Source of the DNA: an uncultured Micrococcaceae bacterium
GTDB lineage: Bacteria > Actinomycetota > Actinomycetes > Actinomycetales > Micrococcaceae
Direction: 5' to 3'
DNA: 8,846 nt
NCBI GenBank assembly: GCA_937896705.1
Contig: CALBOC010000212.1
Location: 1 to 8,846, forward strand
Both the position numbers and the translations under genes were made by a program. Below, in pieces: positions 1-5,857 of this stretch (its first letter is position 1; each line of letters begins with the position of its first letter). Below the pieces are notes generated by a model. The model saw nothing but the letters and a program-made list of their open reading frames with translations, was not told where the DNA came from and ran no database searches.

Positions 1-738
1 GCCAAGGCGATCGACCACGGGCTGCGCATGCACTATGCCGGAGCCGACATCGTCGACGTCGGCGGGGAATCCACCGCCCCGGGCACCGATGAGATCAGCC
101 CCGAAGAAGAACAGGCCCGCATCCTGCCGGTGGTTGAAGCGCTCATCAAGGCAGGCGTCTACGTTTCGGTTGACACCCGCCACACCGAAACCGCCCGTGC
201 TGCCCTGGCCTATGGCGAAGTGATGATTAACGACGTCTCCGGGCTGCGCCACGAAGCAGACATGCCCAAACTCATTGCCGAAACCGGCGCCCGCTACGTG
301 GTAATGCACAACCGTGGCAATTCCAAAACCATGGACGGACTGGCCGACTACACCAGTCTGGTCGACGACGTGGTGGCCGAAACCCAACAGGTCATCGACA
401 CATTCTTAGCCGCCGGGGTGACCAAAGACCAGCTGATTGTGGATCCCGGCCTGGGCTTTTCCAAGTCCGGTGACCAAAACTGGCAGCTGCTCAATAACCT
501 CGACGCTTTCCAAGCCCTGGGCTACCCGGTGCTCATTGGCGCCTCGCGCAAGCGGTTCCTCGGCTCGATGCTGGCCGACAGCTCGGGTGAACCCGTCGAG
601 CCGCGCCAACGGGATCACGCGACCGCGGCGATCACCACGCAGGTGGCCGAAGCCGGCGTCTGGGCGGTGCGCGTCCACTCGGTCATCCCGAATGTGGACG
701 CCGTGAAAACGGTCACTGCCCGCCACGCCGCGAAGTAG
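1..738 (+). CDS. folP: Dihydropteroate synthase (5'-truncated by window edge)
   Basis: FolP condenses 6-hydroxymethyl-dihydropterin pyrophosphate with p-aminobenzoate to give 7,8-dihydropteroate. It is the sulfonamide target and acts in the cytosol. The frame is open from base 1, with 245 residues visible before the TAG stop. By comparison with family members of about 280 residues, roughly 30 N-terminal residues, including the first signature (NVTPDSFSD-type), lie outside the window. Visible motifs, in window residue numbering, are the second DHPS signature GADIVDVGGEST (14-25), the SVDT strand, MINDVSG, a VVMH strand, DPGLGFSKSGDQNW, IGASRKRFLG (the substrate-contacting Ser-Arg-Lys segment) and a C-terminal VRVHSV with the family's Arg and His. 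Two deviations stand out. The loop usually written ESTRPG reads ESTAPG, with Ala at codon 76-78. The usual RVHD reads RVHS. The folB start follows after 5 nt, which fits an operon. Family assignment is secure; the 5' start cannot be seen. Confidence 0.97.
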   Translation, partial: AKAIDHGLRMHYAGADIVDVGGESTAPGTDEISPEEEQARILPVVEALIKAGVYVSVDTRHTETARAALAYGEVMINDVSGLRHEADMPKLIAETGARYVVMHNRGNSKTMDGLADYTSLVDDVVAETQQVIDTFLAAGVTKDQLIVDPGLGFSKSGDQNWQLLNNLDAFQALGYPVLIGASRKRFLGSMLADSSGEPVEPRQRDHATAAITTQVAEAGVWAVRVHSVIPNVDAVKTVTARHAAK

Positions 739-743
739 TCCCG

Positions 744-1109
744 ATGGCCAAGATCAGTCTGACCGGACTGCGCGTGCGCGGCCACCACGGCGTGCTCGAC
801 CACGAACGTGCCACCGGCCAAGTGTTTGTAGTCGACCTGGAACTTGATGTCGACGTGGACCAGGCGGCGGCAACCGATGACGTCGCCGACACCGTCAACT
901 ACGCCGAAGTCGCAGCGGTTGCTGAACGGATTATCACCGGGGCCCCAGTCAATCTGATCGAGACCCTGGCGGTCAACATTGCCGAAACCATCCGAGCAGA
1001 ATTTGGTCTAGTGAACTCGGTGGTCGTAACTGTTAACAAACCCCAGGCCCCCATCCCGGCCGACTTCGCCAATGTCGCGGTCACCGTCGTGCGCCACAGG
1101 ACCGTTTGA
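744..1109 (+). CDS. folB: Dihydroneopterin aldolase
   Basis: FolB is the cytosolic enzyme that cleaves 7,8-dihydroneopterin to 6-hydroxymethyl-7,8-dihydropterin and glycolaldehyde, and also acts as an epimerase. It supplies the substrate of FolK. The protein has 121 residues, the usual family length. Matching the Staphylococcus aureus and M. tuberculosis enzymes from memory, the catalytic and pterin-binding residues are present: Glu21 after HHGVLDH, Tyr53 in DTVNYAEV, Glu73 in NLIETLA and the active-site Lys99 in NKPQAPI. Family members form octamers built from a T-fold. The ATG start is 5 nt after the folP stop, with only a weak GAAG upstream that overlaps the end of folP, so translation is probably coupled to folP. 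No anomaly was seen. Confidence 0.97.
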   Translation: MAKISLTGLRVRGHHGVLDHERATGQVFVVDLELDVDVDQAAATDDVADTVNYAEVAAVAERIITGAPVNLIETLAVNIAETIRAEFGLVNSVVVTVNKPQAPIPADFANVAVTVVRHRTV

Positions 1110-1119
1110 GGGCGCGAGC

Positions 1120-1665
1120 ATGGAGCAGTTGCCGGAAGACTTGACGACCGCGCCCACACACCCGGTGTCGGCGGTGCTTGCGTTAGGTTCGAATCTGGGA
1201 GACTCCCAGCAGATCTTGTACGACGCCGTCGAAGCCCTGCGCTCCCACGCTGAAGTTCAGGTCACCGCGGTGTCACCGTTGGCCAAAACCGCACCGGTGG
1301 GGGGACCGGCACAACCCGATTTCCTCAACCAGGTGCTGCTGATCGATACCACCCTGGCACCGCACGCCCTGTTACAGCTGGCCCAAAAACTAGAACAAAC
1401 CGCCGCCCGGGTCCGGGATATTCGTTGGGGCCCGCGTACCCTGGACGTCGATATTATTACCTACGACGAGGTGGTCTCGGATCACCCGGTGCTCACACTG
1501 CCCCACCCCAGGGCCCAGCAGCGCGCATTTGTGCTCACCCCGTGGGCCTGGGTTGATCCCGAAGCGACACTCAACGGGGTGCCCATCACCCAGTTAGCCG
1601 CCCAAGCCGATGACGCAACCACCGTCCAGCACGTACCCACTACGTCCCAGGAGGGAACTCCGTGA
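1120..1665 (+). CDS. folK: 2-amino-4-hydroxy-6-hydroxymethyldihydropteridine diphosphokinase (HPPK)
   Basis: FolK transfers pyrophosphate from ATP to 6-hydroxymethyl-7,8-dihydropterin, making the substrate for FolP. The protein has 181 residues. The motifs, in order, are VLALGSNLGD (19-28), the SPLAKTAPVGGPAQPDFLNQ region (52-71) and the HPPK signature RWGPRTLDVDII (102-113). That signature carries the Mg-binding aspartates 109 and 111. A HPRAQQRAFVLTPW block follows towards the C-terminus. The frame is open upstream to 1072, but that start would overlap folB by 38 nt and add residues with no family resemblance. The ATG at 1120 is preceded by GAGGG (1108-1112) at good spacing, so I chose it. 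It leaves about 18 extra residues ahead of the conserved strand, a mild N-terminal extension. The TGA stop overlaps the GTG of the next gene by 4 nt. Confidence 0.96.
   Translation: MEQLPEDLTTAPTHPVSAVLALGSNLGDSQQILYDAVEALRSHAEVQVTAVSPLAKTAPVGGPAQPDFLNQVLLIDTTLAPHALLQLAQKLEQTAARVRDIRWGPRTLDVDIITYDEVVSDHPVLTLPHPRAQQRAFVLTPWAWVDPEATLNGVPITQLAAQADDATTVQHVPTTSQEGTP
1649..1655 (+). promoter_or_regulatory. Strong Shine-Dalgarno for the DUF3180 gene
   Basis: AGGAGGG lies inside the last codons of folK, 6 nt before the GTG at 1662. This is the best match to the anti-Shine-Dalgarno in the window. It settles the choice of GTG start for the DUF3180 gene despite the 4-nt overlap with folK. Confidence 0.8.
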
Positions 1666-2195
1666 CATCGATACGCATCGGTTGGGTGCTGCTGGTGATC
1701 GTTGTAACCGCGATCTTCGGGTGGCTGGGCGGTTTCTATTCGGCCGAGAACGGGTGGCCAGCCCCGGTGTTGGGCTACACCTCGGTCATCACGCTGACCG
1801 GTGTCATGGTGCTGGAACTGATCTTAGGATTGCGCGTACTCAAAGACCGGGAGCGCCCGGTCGCCGATCGTATGAACCCGGTGGCCGCGGCCCGCACCCT
1901 GGTGTTGGCTCAAGCCGGCACGTACGCTGGAGCTGCAATCGGCGGCTGGCACATTGGGATGCTGCTCCATCGGCTACCCGCCAGCGGGCTTGGCTCAACG
2001 GTGGTAACCGAATCCATTGTGCAGATGGTGACGGCGTTGATCCTCGTGGCGGTTGGATTTATTGTGGAACAATGGTGCAGGATCCCACCGGATGACACCG
2101 ACGATAACGGGAACCACAATCGGAGGCCACCAAACGCCTCCGGAGCGCAGCAGACCACCCGGCAGGCCGAACCGATTGAGCGGCCAGAGTTTTAG
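1662..2195 (+). CDS. DUF3180 family integral membrane protein
   Basis: This is a 177-residue membrane protein of unknown function. Four hydrophobic segments are visible at about residues 7-25, 38-57, 80-102 and 115-135. The family-typical motif NPVAAARTLVLAQA (72-85) sits at the start of the third helix, next to a glycine-rich AGAAIGGWHIG stretch. A CRIPPDD segment follows the last helix. The tail from about 143 on is hydrophilic and looks disordered. DUF3180 proteins are recognised in actinobacteria directly downstream of folK (Rv3605c in M. tuberculosis, from memory), which matches this position. No biochemical role is established that I know of. The gene starts with GTG, overlaps folK by 4 nt (GTGA) and has a strong Shine-Dalgarno sequence. 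The 21-nt gap to the next gene is in the same reading frame. Family call is good; function is unknown. Confidence 0.88.
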   Translation: MTSIRIGWVLLVIVVTAIFGWLGGFYSAENGWPAPVLGYTSVITLTGVMVLELILGLRVLKDRERPVADRMNPVAAARTLVLAQAGTYAGAAIGGWHIGMLLHRLPASGLGSTVVTESIVQMVTALILVAVGFIVEQWCRIPPDDTDDNGNHNRRPPNASGAQQTTRQAEPIERPEF

Positions 2196-2216
2196 CCCCA
2201 CCACCAGAATGCAGGC

Positions 2217-2732
2217 ATGGATCACGAACAGTTACCCTATAAACGGGTCTCCACCAAGCTGATACCGCTGCGCCAAATTCACAACGCCCTGCTGGTGGGC
2301 ATCCCCGTCATCGCGATCACCGTCGGGTTGCTCGTCGTCTGGAACGTGACACCATTCTTTGAGCTCTACCCGATCGCCTATCTGCTGTTTATGGTCCCGG
2401 CGGGGCTGCTGATCTGGGGCATTGTCTACGCGTTCATTATTCCCCGCCAGGTCCGGGCGATGGGATACCTGGAAAAGCGCAACGACCTCCTTTTACGACG
2501 CGGCATCCTGTTTCGGCATCAGGTCGCGGTCCCATACGGGCGCATCCAATACGTCGACATCCGCCAGGGGCCGCTGCAGCGCATGCTGGGCATCACCTAC
2601 ATCGTCATCACCACCGCCGGGGGCGGCACCGCCTCAACCTTCGAGGGCCTGGAAATGGCCGAGGCCGAACGACTGCGCGATGAACTGACCCAGCGCGGCT
2701 ATGCTCGGCTGGCAGAACTGGGAGAGTCATGA
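2217..2732 (+). CDS. Membrane protein with one bacterial PH (bPH_2/DUF304) domain, YdbS-like, copy 1
   Basis: This is a 171-residue protein with two hydrophobic helices (about 22-42 and 52-75) followed by a cytosolic bPH_2 domain (about 80-165). The domain core reads VPYGRIQYVDIRQGPLQR (105-122), then GITYIVITTAGGG. This is the recognisable DUF304/YdbS motif in which a basic-rich loop precedes the amphipathic turn. The C-terminus ends in RLRDELTQRGYARLAEL. The architecture equals Bacillus YdbS, which is encoded with YdbT. In Bacillus that pair has been reported to protect against the circular bacteriocin amylocyclicin; transferring that role here is inference only. The ATG at 2217 is the only start between the preceding in-frame TAG (2193-2195) and the first helix, though it lacks a clear Shine-Dalgarno. 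The stop overlaps the next start (ATGA). A diverged paralogue lies at 4408-4905. Confidence 0.88.
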   Translation: MDHEQLPYKRVSTKLIPLRQIHNALLVGIPVIAITVGLLVVWNVTPFFELYPIAYLLFMVPAGLLIWGIVYAFIIPRQVRAMGYLEKRNDLLLRRGILFRHQVAVPYGRIQYVDIRQGPLQRMLGITYIVITTAGGGTASTFEGLEMAEAERLRDELTQRGYARLAELGES

Positions 2733-4411
2733 GTCAATCGCACCGTCCCGTGCCCGACCCAGCACCCGGGGACCACACCGCACCCGAAAACGCCCAGTCG
2801 ACCGAGCAACCGTGGCGCCGCGTCCACCCCATTTCCCCGTTCATCCGGTCGTGGTCCGCGCTGCTGATCTTCGTGTACTTGATCATGAGCTTTTCGGTGC
2901 GCGAGCTCCAAAGCTTCATCGAGGCCGTCAACCTGTCCGTGGGCCAATCCCTGCTGATCCTGTTGGGCCTGGTCATTGGCATCCTGGTGGTAGCGGCCGG
3001 TCTGTATGCGATTGCGTGGCGGTTCTATCAATTCCGGATCACCACCGAAGCCGTGGAACTCCACGCCGGCGTGATCTTCCGGCAGCGTCGCTACATGCGC
3101 CTGGACCGCCTGCAAGCCGTGGACATCGTCCGGCCTTTCTTTGCCCGAATCTTTGGGCTCTCAAAACTTTCACTGCACGCCGCCGACGGCGGGGAAACCA
3201 CCCTGACGTTGGAATACGTGCGCGAATCCGACGCTGAACGGTTACGCCACGAAATTCTCTACCTGGCCTCGGGGGCCCAGGGCGACCCCGCGCTCGACCC
3301 AACCACGGACGACACCCCGGCAGCTGCCATCATCCAGGTGCCCCATTACCCTTACGAGGGTTACTTGGCCCAGTATGTGCAGCACAACCCGCACGGGCTC
3401 AACGAACAAGTCCTCACGGACCACACCTCGCGGCAATCATCCAGCAGTCGGGAATTACTCACCATCCCCTTTGGCCGCGTCATTGGGGCAGCAGTGTTGA
3501 CCGGATTGTCCACCGGGGTGTTCACCGCGCTGACCGGTGGCGTCACCACCGGGTTCTTTATCTGGTTGGGTGCCCGCGGCGACGCCGACTCGGCCGCGAT
3601 CCCAGTGAGTCTGCTGATGCTGCTGATTTTTGCCGGGATCGGACTGTTCACCGCACTGATCACCGCCTTTGGTCAGGTCAACGCGAACTTCAATTTCACC
3701 GCCAAGACCGCCGACTCGGGGGTCCGGCTGACTTCTGGCATGTTGTCGACGACCTCGCACACCATCCCGCCCGGCCGCATCCAGGCCATCCAGATCACCC
3801 AACCGTTGGCCTACCGGATCTTCGGGTGGTACCGCATCCAGGTCACCGTCGCCGGGTACGGACTCACCGATTCCTCAACCACCGTCCTGCCCGTGGGGAC
3901 CTTCGACGATGTGATCATCATGCTGTCGGTCTTGGCCCCCGACCCCGGTGTCGAATACGCCAACGACCTGATCTACACGGCCCTAAAACATACGTCCGAC
4001 GACGATGGCTTCACGAAAGTGCCCGGCCGTGCCCGCATCTGGCAGCCGGTGGCAGGCCGGCGACACGGGTATCGCACCACGCCGACCCTATTGTTGATCC
4101 GGTTCGGTCGTCTCCGCCGAAATCTGGCGATGATACCGCACGAGCGCATCCAACAATCAACGGTCCATCAGACGCTGTTCGACAAACTCTCCGGGACCGC
4201 CTCGGCGCGATTTGTTACCCCGCCCGGCCCGGTCCGCGTGTATCTGAGTAATCAAGAACCCGCCGGATTAGTGCAATTATTCTTCGAAGAAGCCGAAATC
4301 GCCGCCCACGCGCGACGGATCTCAGACAAAAACCAGTGGATGGCCGAAGAGGAACTCGAAAACTTTGACAAAGCAACGGAAAAGGCTCGGGCGGCAGGTG
4401 AGACAGCGTGA
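2729..4411 (+). CDS. Membrane protein with three bacterial PH (bPH_2) domains, YdbT-like
   Basis: This is a 560-residue membrane protein. It has a Pro-rich hydrophilic N-terminus (1-40), a helix pair (about 42-57 and 75-96), PH domain 1 (about 100-180), a polar linker (about 181-245), a second helix pair (about 248-280 and 291-314), PH domain 2 (about 320-402) and PH domain 3 (about 445-525). A charged helical tail ends the protein. The repeated core motif is visible three times: RLDRLQAVDIVRPFFARIFG (124-143), IPPGRIQAIQITQPLAYRIFG (346-366) and a degenerate IPHERIQQSTVHQTLFDKLSG (469-489). This triple-repeat design matches YdbT, the partner of YdbS. The start is fixed by the ATGA overlap with the upstream gene, with GGGAG close by; the GTGA overlap at the end couples the next gene. 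It probably forms a membrane complex with its single-domain neighbours. The function is not known. Confidence 0.88.
   Translation: MSQSHRPVPDPAPGDHTAPENAQSTEQPWRRVHPISPFIRSWSALLIFVYLIMSFSVRELQSFIEAVNLSVGQSLLILLGLVIGILVVAAGLYAIAWRFYQFRITTEAVELHAGVIFRQRRYMRLDRLQAVDIVRPFFARIFGLSKLSLHAADGGETTLTLEYVRESDAERLRHEILYLASGAQGDPALDPTTDDTPAAAIIQVPHYPYEGYLAQYVQHNPHGLNEQVLTDHTSRQSSSSRELLTIPFGRVIGAAVLTGLSTGVFTALTGGVTTGFFIWLGARGDADSAAIPVSLLMLLIFAGIGLFTALITAFGQVNANFNFTAKTADSGVRLTSGMLSTTSHTIPPGRIQAIQITQPLAYRIFGWYRIQVTVAGYGLTDSSTTVLPVGTFDDVIIMLSVLAPDPGVEYANDLIYTALKHTSDDDGFTKVPGRARIWQPVAGRRHGYRTTPTLLLIRFGRLRRNLAMIPHERIQQSTVHQTLFDKLSGTASARFVTPPGPVRVYLSNQEPAGLVQLFFEEAEIAAHARRISDKNQWMAEEELENFDKATEKARAAGETA
4396..4402 (+). 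promoter_or_regulatory. Shine-Dalgarno AGGTGAG for the second single-PH gene
   Basis: AGGTGAG ends 5 nt before the GTG at 4408 and is embedded in the final codons of the triple-PH gene. It supports the GTG start and the 4-nt overlap, hence translational coupling of the two genes. Confidence 0.6.
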
Positions 4412-4905
4412 AAGGCTTTCCTGCTGACCTCGAGTTTCGTCCCGTTCGAGCGCAACTGACAACCTACCGGCAGATCTATAACCTGATCAGCATGGTGTGC
4501 TTTGTTCCGCTCCTGACCCTGGCGGCCATCATCTTCAACGCCCAAGTGGATCCCAATTTCTGGCACGGGCTAAGCTACATCCCGGCCGCCTGGGCATTGC
4601 TTTACGACGTGGGTTTGATCATCGTGACCCCGTATCAGGTCCGCATCCACGGCTGGGCCGAACAATCCGATGACATTCTCGTCCGATCCGGGGCGGTCTT
4701 CCGCAATTATGAGGCCGTGCCCTACGGAAGGTTGCAGTTCGTCAGCGTCAAACAAGGCCCGTTGCAGCGAAAATTTGGGCTGGCAGATCTGACCATCACC
4801 ACAGCAGGCTCCACCGCAACCATCTATGGTCTGCCCACCCGCGAAGCCACCCGACTGCGCGATGACCTCAGTGCTCGCGGTTATGCTCGACTGGCTGGAC
4901 TCTAA
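4408..4905 (+). CDS. Membrane protein with one bacterial PH (bPH_2/DUF304) domain, YdbS-like, copy 2
   Basis: This is a 165-residue protein with the same plan as the gene at 2217: two helices (about 26-43 and 56-74) and one C-terminal bPH_2 domain with the core VPYGRLQFVSVKQGPLQR (104-121). It ends RLRDDLSARGYARLAGL. Over the last ~90 residues about half the positions match copy 1 by eye, while the N-terminal helices are clearly diverged. This points to an old duplication rather than a recent one. The gene starts with GTG in a GTGA overlap with the triple-PH gene and has AGGTGAG upstream. Its stop TAA is shared with the next gene's Shine-Dalgarno region. It is likely a third component of the same membrane assembly, possibly with a different partner specificity. 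The function is not known. Confidence 0.87.
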   Translation: MKGFPADLEFRPVRAQLTTYRQIYNLISMVCFVPLLTLAAIIFNAQVDPNFWHGLSYIPAAWALLYDVGLIIVTPYQVRIHGWAEQSDDILVRSGAVFRNYEAVPYGRLQFVSVKQGPLQRKFGLADLTITTAGSTATIYGLPTREATRLRDDLSARGYARLAGL

Positions 4906-4911
4906 GGAAGG
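4904..4911 (+). promoter_or_regulatory. Shine-Dalgarno AAGGAAGG overlapping the upstream stop codon
   Basis: AAGGAAGG begins inside the TAA stop (4903-4905) of the preceding PH gene and ends 11 nt before the GTG at 4923. The nearer ATG at 4912 reaches a stop after four codons in its frame, so GTG 4923 is the workable start. Confidence 0.6.
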
Positions 4912-4922
4912 ATGTCTCACTC

Positions 4923-5831
4923 GTGAGCGTAGATGAACCCCTGACCACCGAAGCCATTGGGAAACCGAATCGACTGGGGATCGGCATCATCGGTGCCGGC
5001 CGGGTCGGCGCAGTTTTGGGTCGGGCCCTGCAGCAGGCCGGTCACACCGTTACCGGTGTGCATGCGGTGTCGGACGCATCGGTTGCCCGCGCCGAGGCAC
5101 TCTTGCCAGACGCCCCGATCCTGGAAATCCCCGATATCCTGCGCCGTGCAGAGGCCGTGATTTTCGCGGTCCCCGATGATGTGCTGGAATCCTTAGTCTC
5201 CGGACTGGCTTCGGCCGGGCACATCCAAACCGGGCATTTATTGGTCCACACATCTGGACGGTACGGCACCGCGGTCATGGACTCGGTGCGCCAGCACGGG
5301 GCGATCCCGGTGGCGATCCATCCGGCCATGACCTTTACCGGGCTGTCACTGGATGTGGACCGCTTGCAGAATACGGCATTTGGCATCACGGCCGACCCCG
5401 TGGTCGCACCCATCGCCGAAGCGCTGGTTGTGGAGATGGGCGGCATCCCGGTCACCATCCCGGAAGCCGCACGCCCGACGTATCACGCGGCCATGGCGCA
5501 TGCCTCCAACCACCTGGTCACCTTGACCGCTCAAGCCCAAACCATGCTGGAAGCAGCCGGCATTGATCACGCGTCCAAGTTACTGGGCAACCTGATGACG
5601 GCCAGTCTGGAAAACGCACTGACCAACGGCGATCAGGCGCTGACCGGGCCGGTCTCTCGCGGCGACACCGGCACGGTGGCCAAGCACCTAGAAACCCTGA
5701 AAACTCTGGAGGACCCCGACTTATTTGAAACCTACCGGGGCATGGCGTTGGCGACCGCGCGCCGAGCAGCCGAGGCTGACTTCATCAATGCGACAAAACT
5801 CGAAGAGTTCTTGCAAATCTTGGAAGCCTAA
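4923..5831 (+). CDS. Rossmann-like / DUF2520 NAD(P)-dependent oxidoreductase, candidate ketopantoate reductase
   Basis: This is a 302-residue soluble protein. The N-terminal Rossmann fold has the dinucleotide-binding motif GIIGAGRVG (21-29), a VIFAVPDD strand (79-86), LLVHTSGRYG (106-115) and AIHPAMTFTG (131-140). The C-terminal all-helical DUF2520 domain carries ARPTYHAAMAHASNH (183-197) and GPVSRGD (242-248), both family hallmarks. The overall plan is that of the 6-phosphogluconate / ketopantoate reductase superfamily. Genes of this family sit directly upstream of panC in many actinobacteria (Rv3603c in M. tuberculosis, from memory). The same position here suggests reduction of 2-dehydropantoate to pantoate, the substrate of PanC. 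That activity is inference; the sequence shows only the fold. Ketopantoate reduction can also be done by PanE or IlvC. The GTG start has AAGGAAGG upstream. The gap to the next gene is 26 nt. Confidence 0.88.
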   Translation: MSVDEPLTTEAIGKPNRLGIGIIGAGRVGAVLGRALQQAGHTVTGVHAVSDASVARAEALLPDAPILEIPDILRRAEAVIFAVPDDVLESLVSGLASAGHIQTGHLLVHTSGRYGTAVMDSVRQHGAIPVAIHPAMTFTGLSLDVDRLQNTAFGITADPVVAPIAEALVVEMGGIPVTIPEAARPTYHAAMAHASNHLVTLTAQAQTMLEAAGIDHASKLLGNLMTASLENALTNGDQALTGPVSRGDTGTVAKHLETLKTLEDPDLFETYRGMALATARRAAEADFINATKLEEFLQILEA

Positions 5832-5857
5832 AGGCCACCCGGGCACATCGGCACGGT

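Noticed and set aside
1072..1119. Upstream ATG giving a 16-residue longer FolK
   Set aside because: It would overlap folB by 38 nt and add residues unlike HPPK N-termini. ATG 1120 has GAGGG at proper spacing.
1610..2095. + strand frame of 161 codons overlapping folK and DUF3180
   Set aside because: Its translation is Arg/Gly/His-rich with no hydrophobic pattern, while the overlapping frame has four helices, a strong Shine-Dalgarno and the DUF3180 motif.
3455..3802. Antisense frame of about 115 codons opposite the triple-PH gene
   Set aside because: It is low-complexity (Gly, Asp and Gln rich), has no ribosome binding site or motif, and lies over a clear membrane/PH coding region.
5832..5857. 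CCGGGCACATCGGCACGG as a hairpin terminator before panC
   Set aside because: The arms pair poorly and no T tract follows, so it does not look like an intrinsic terminator.
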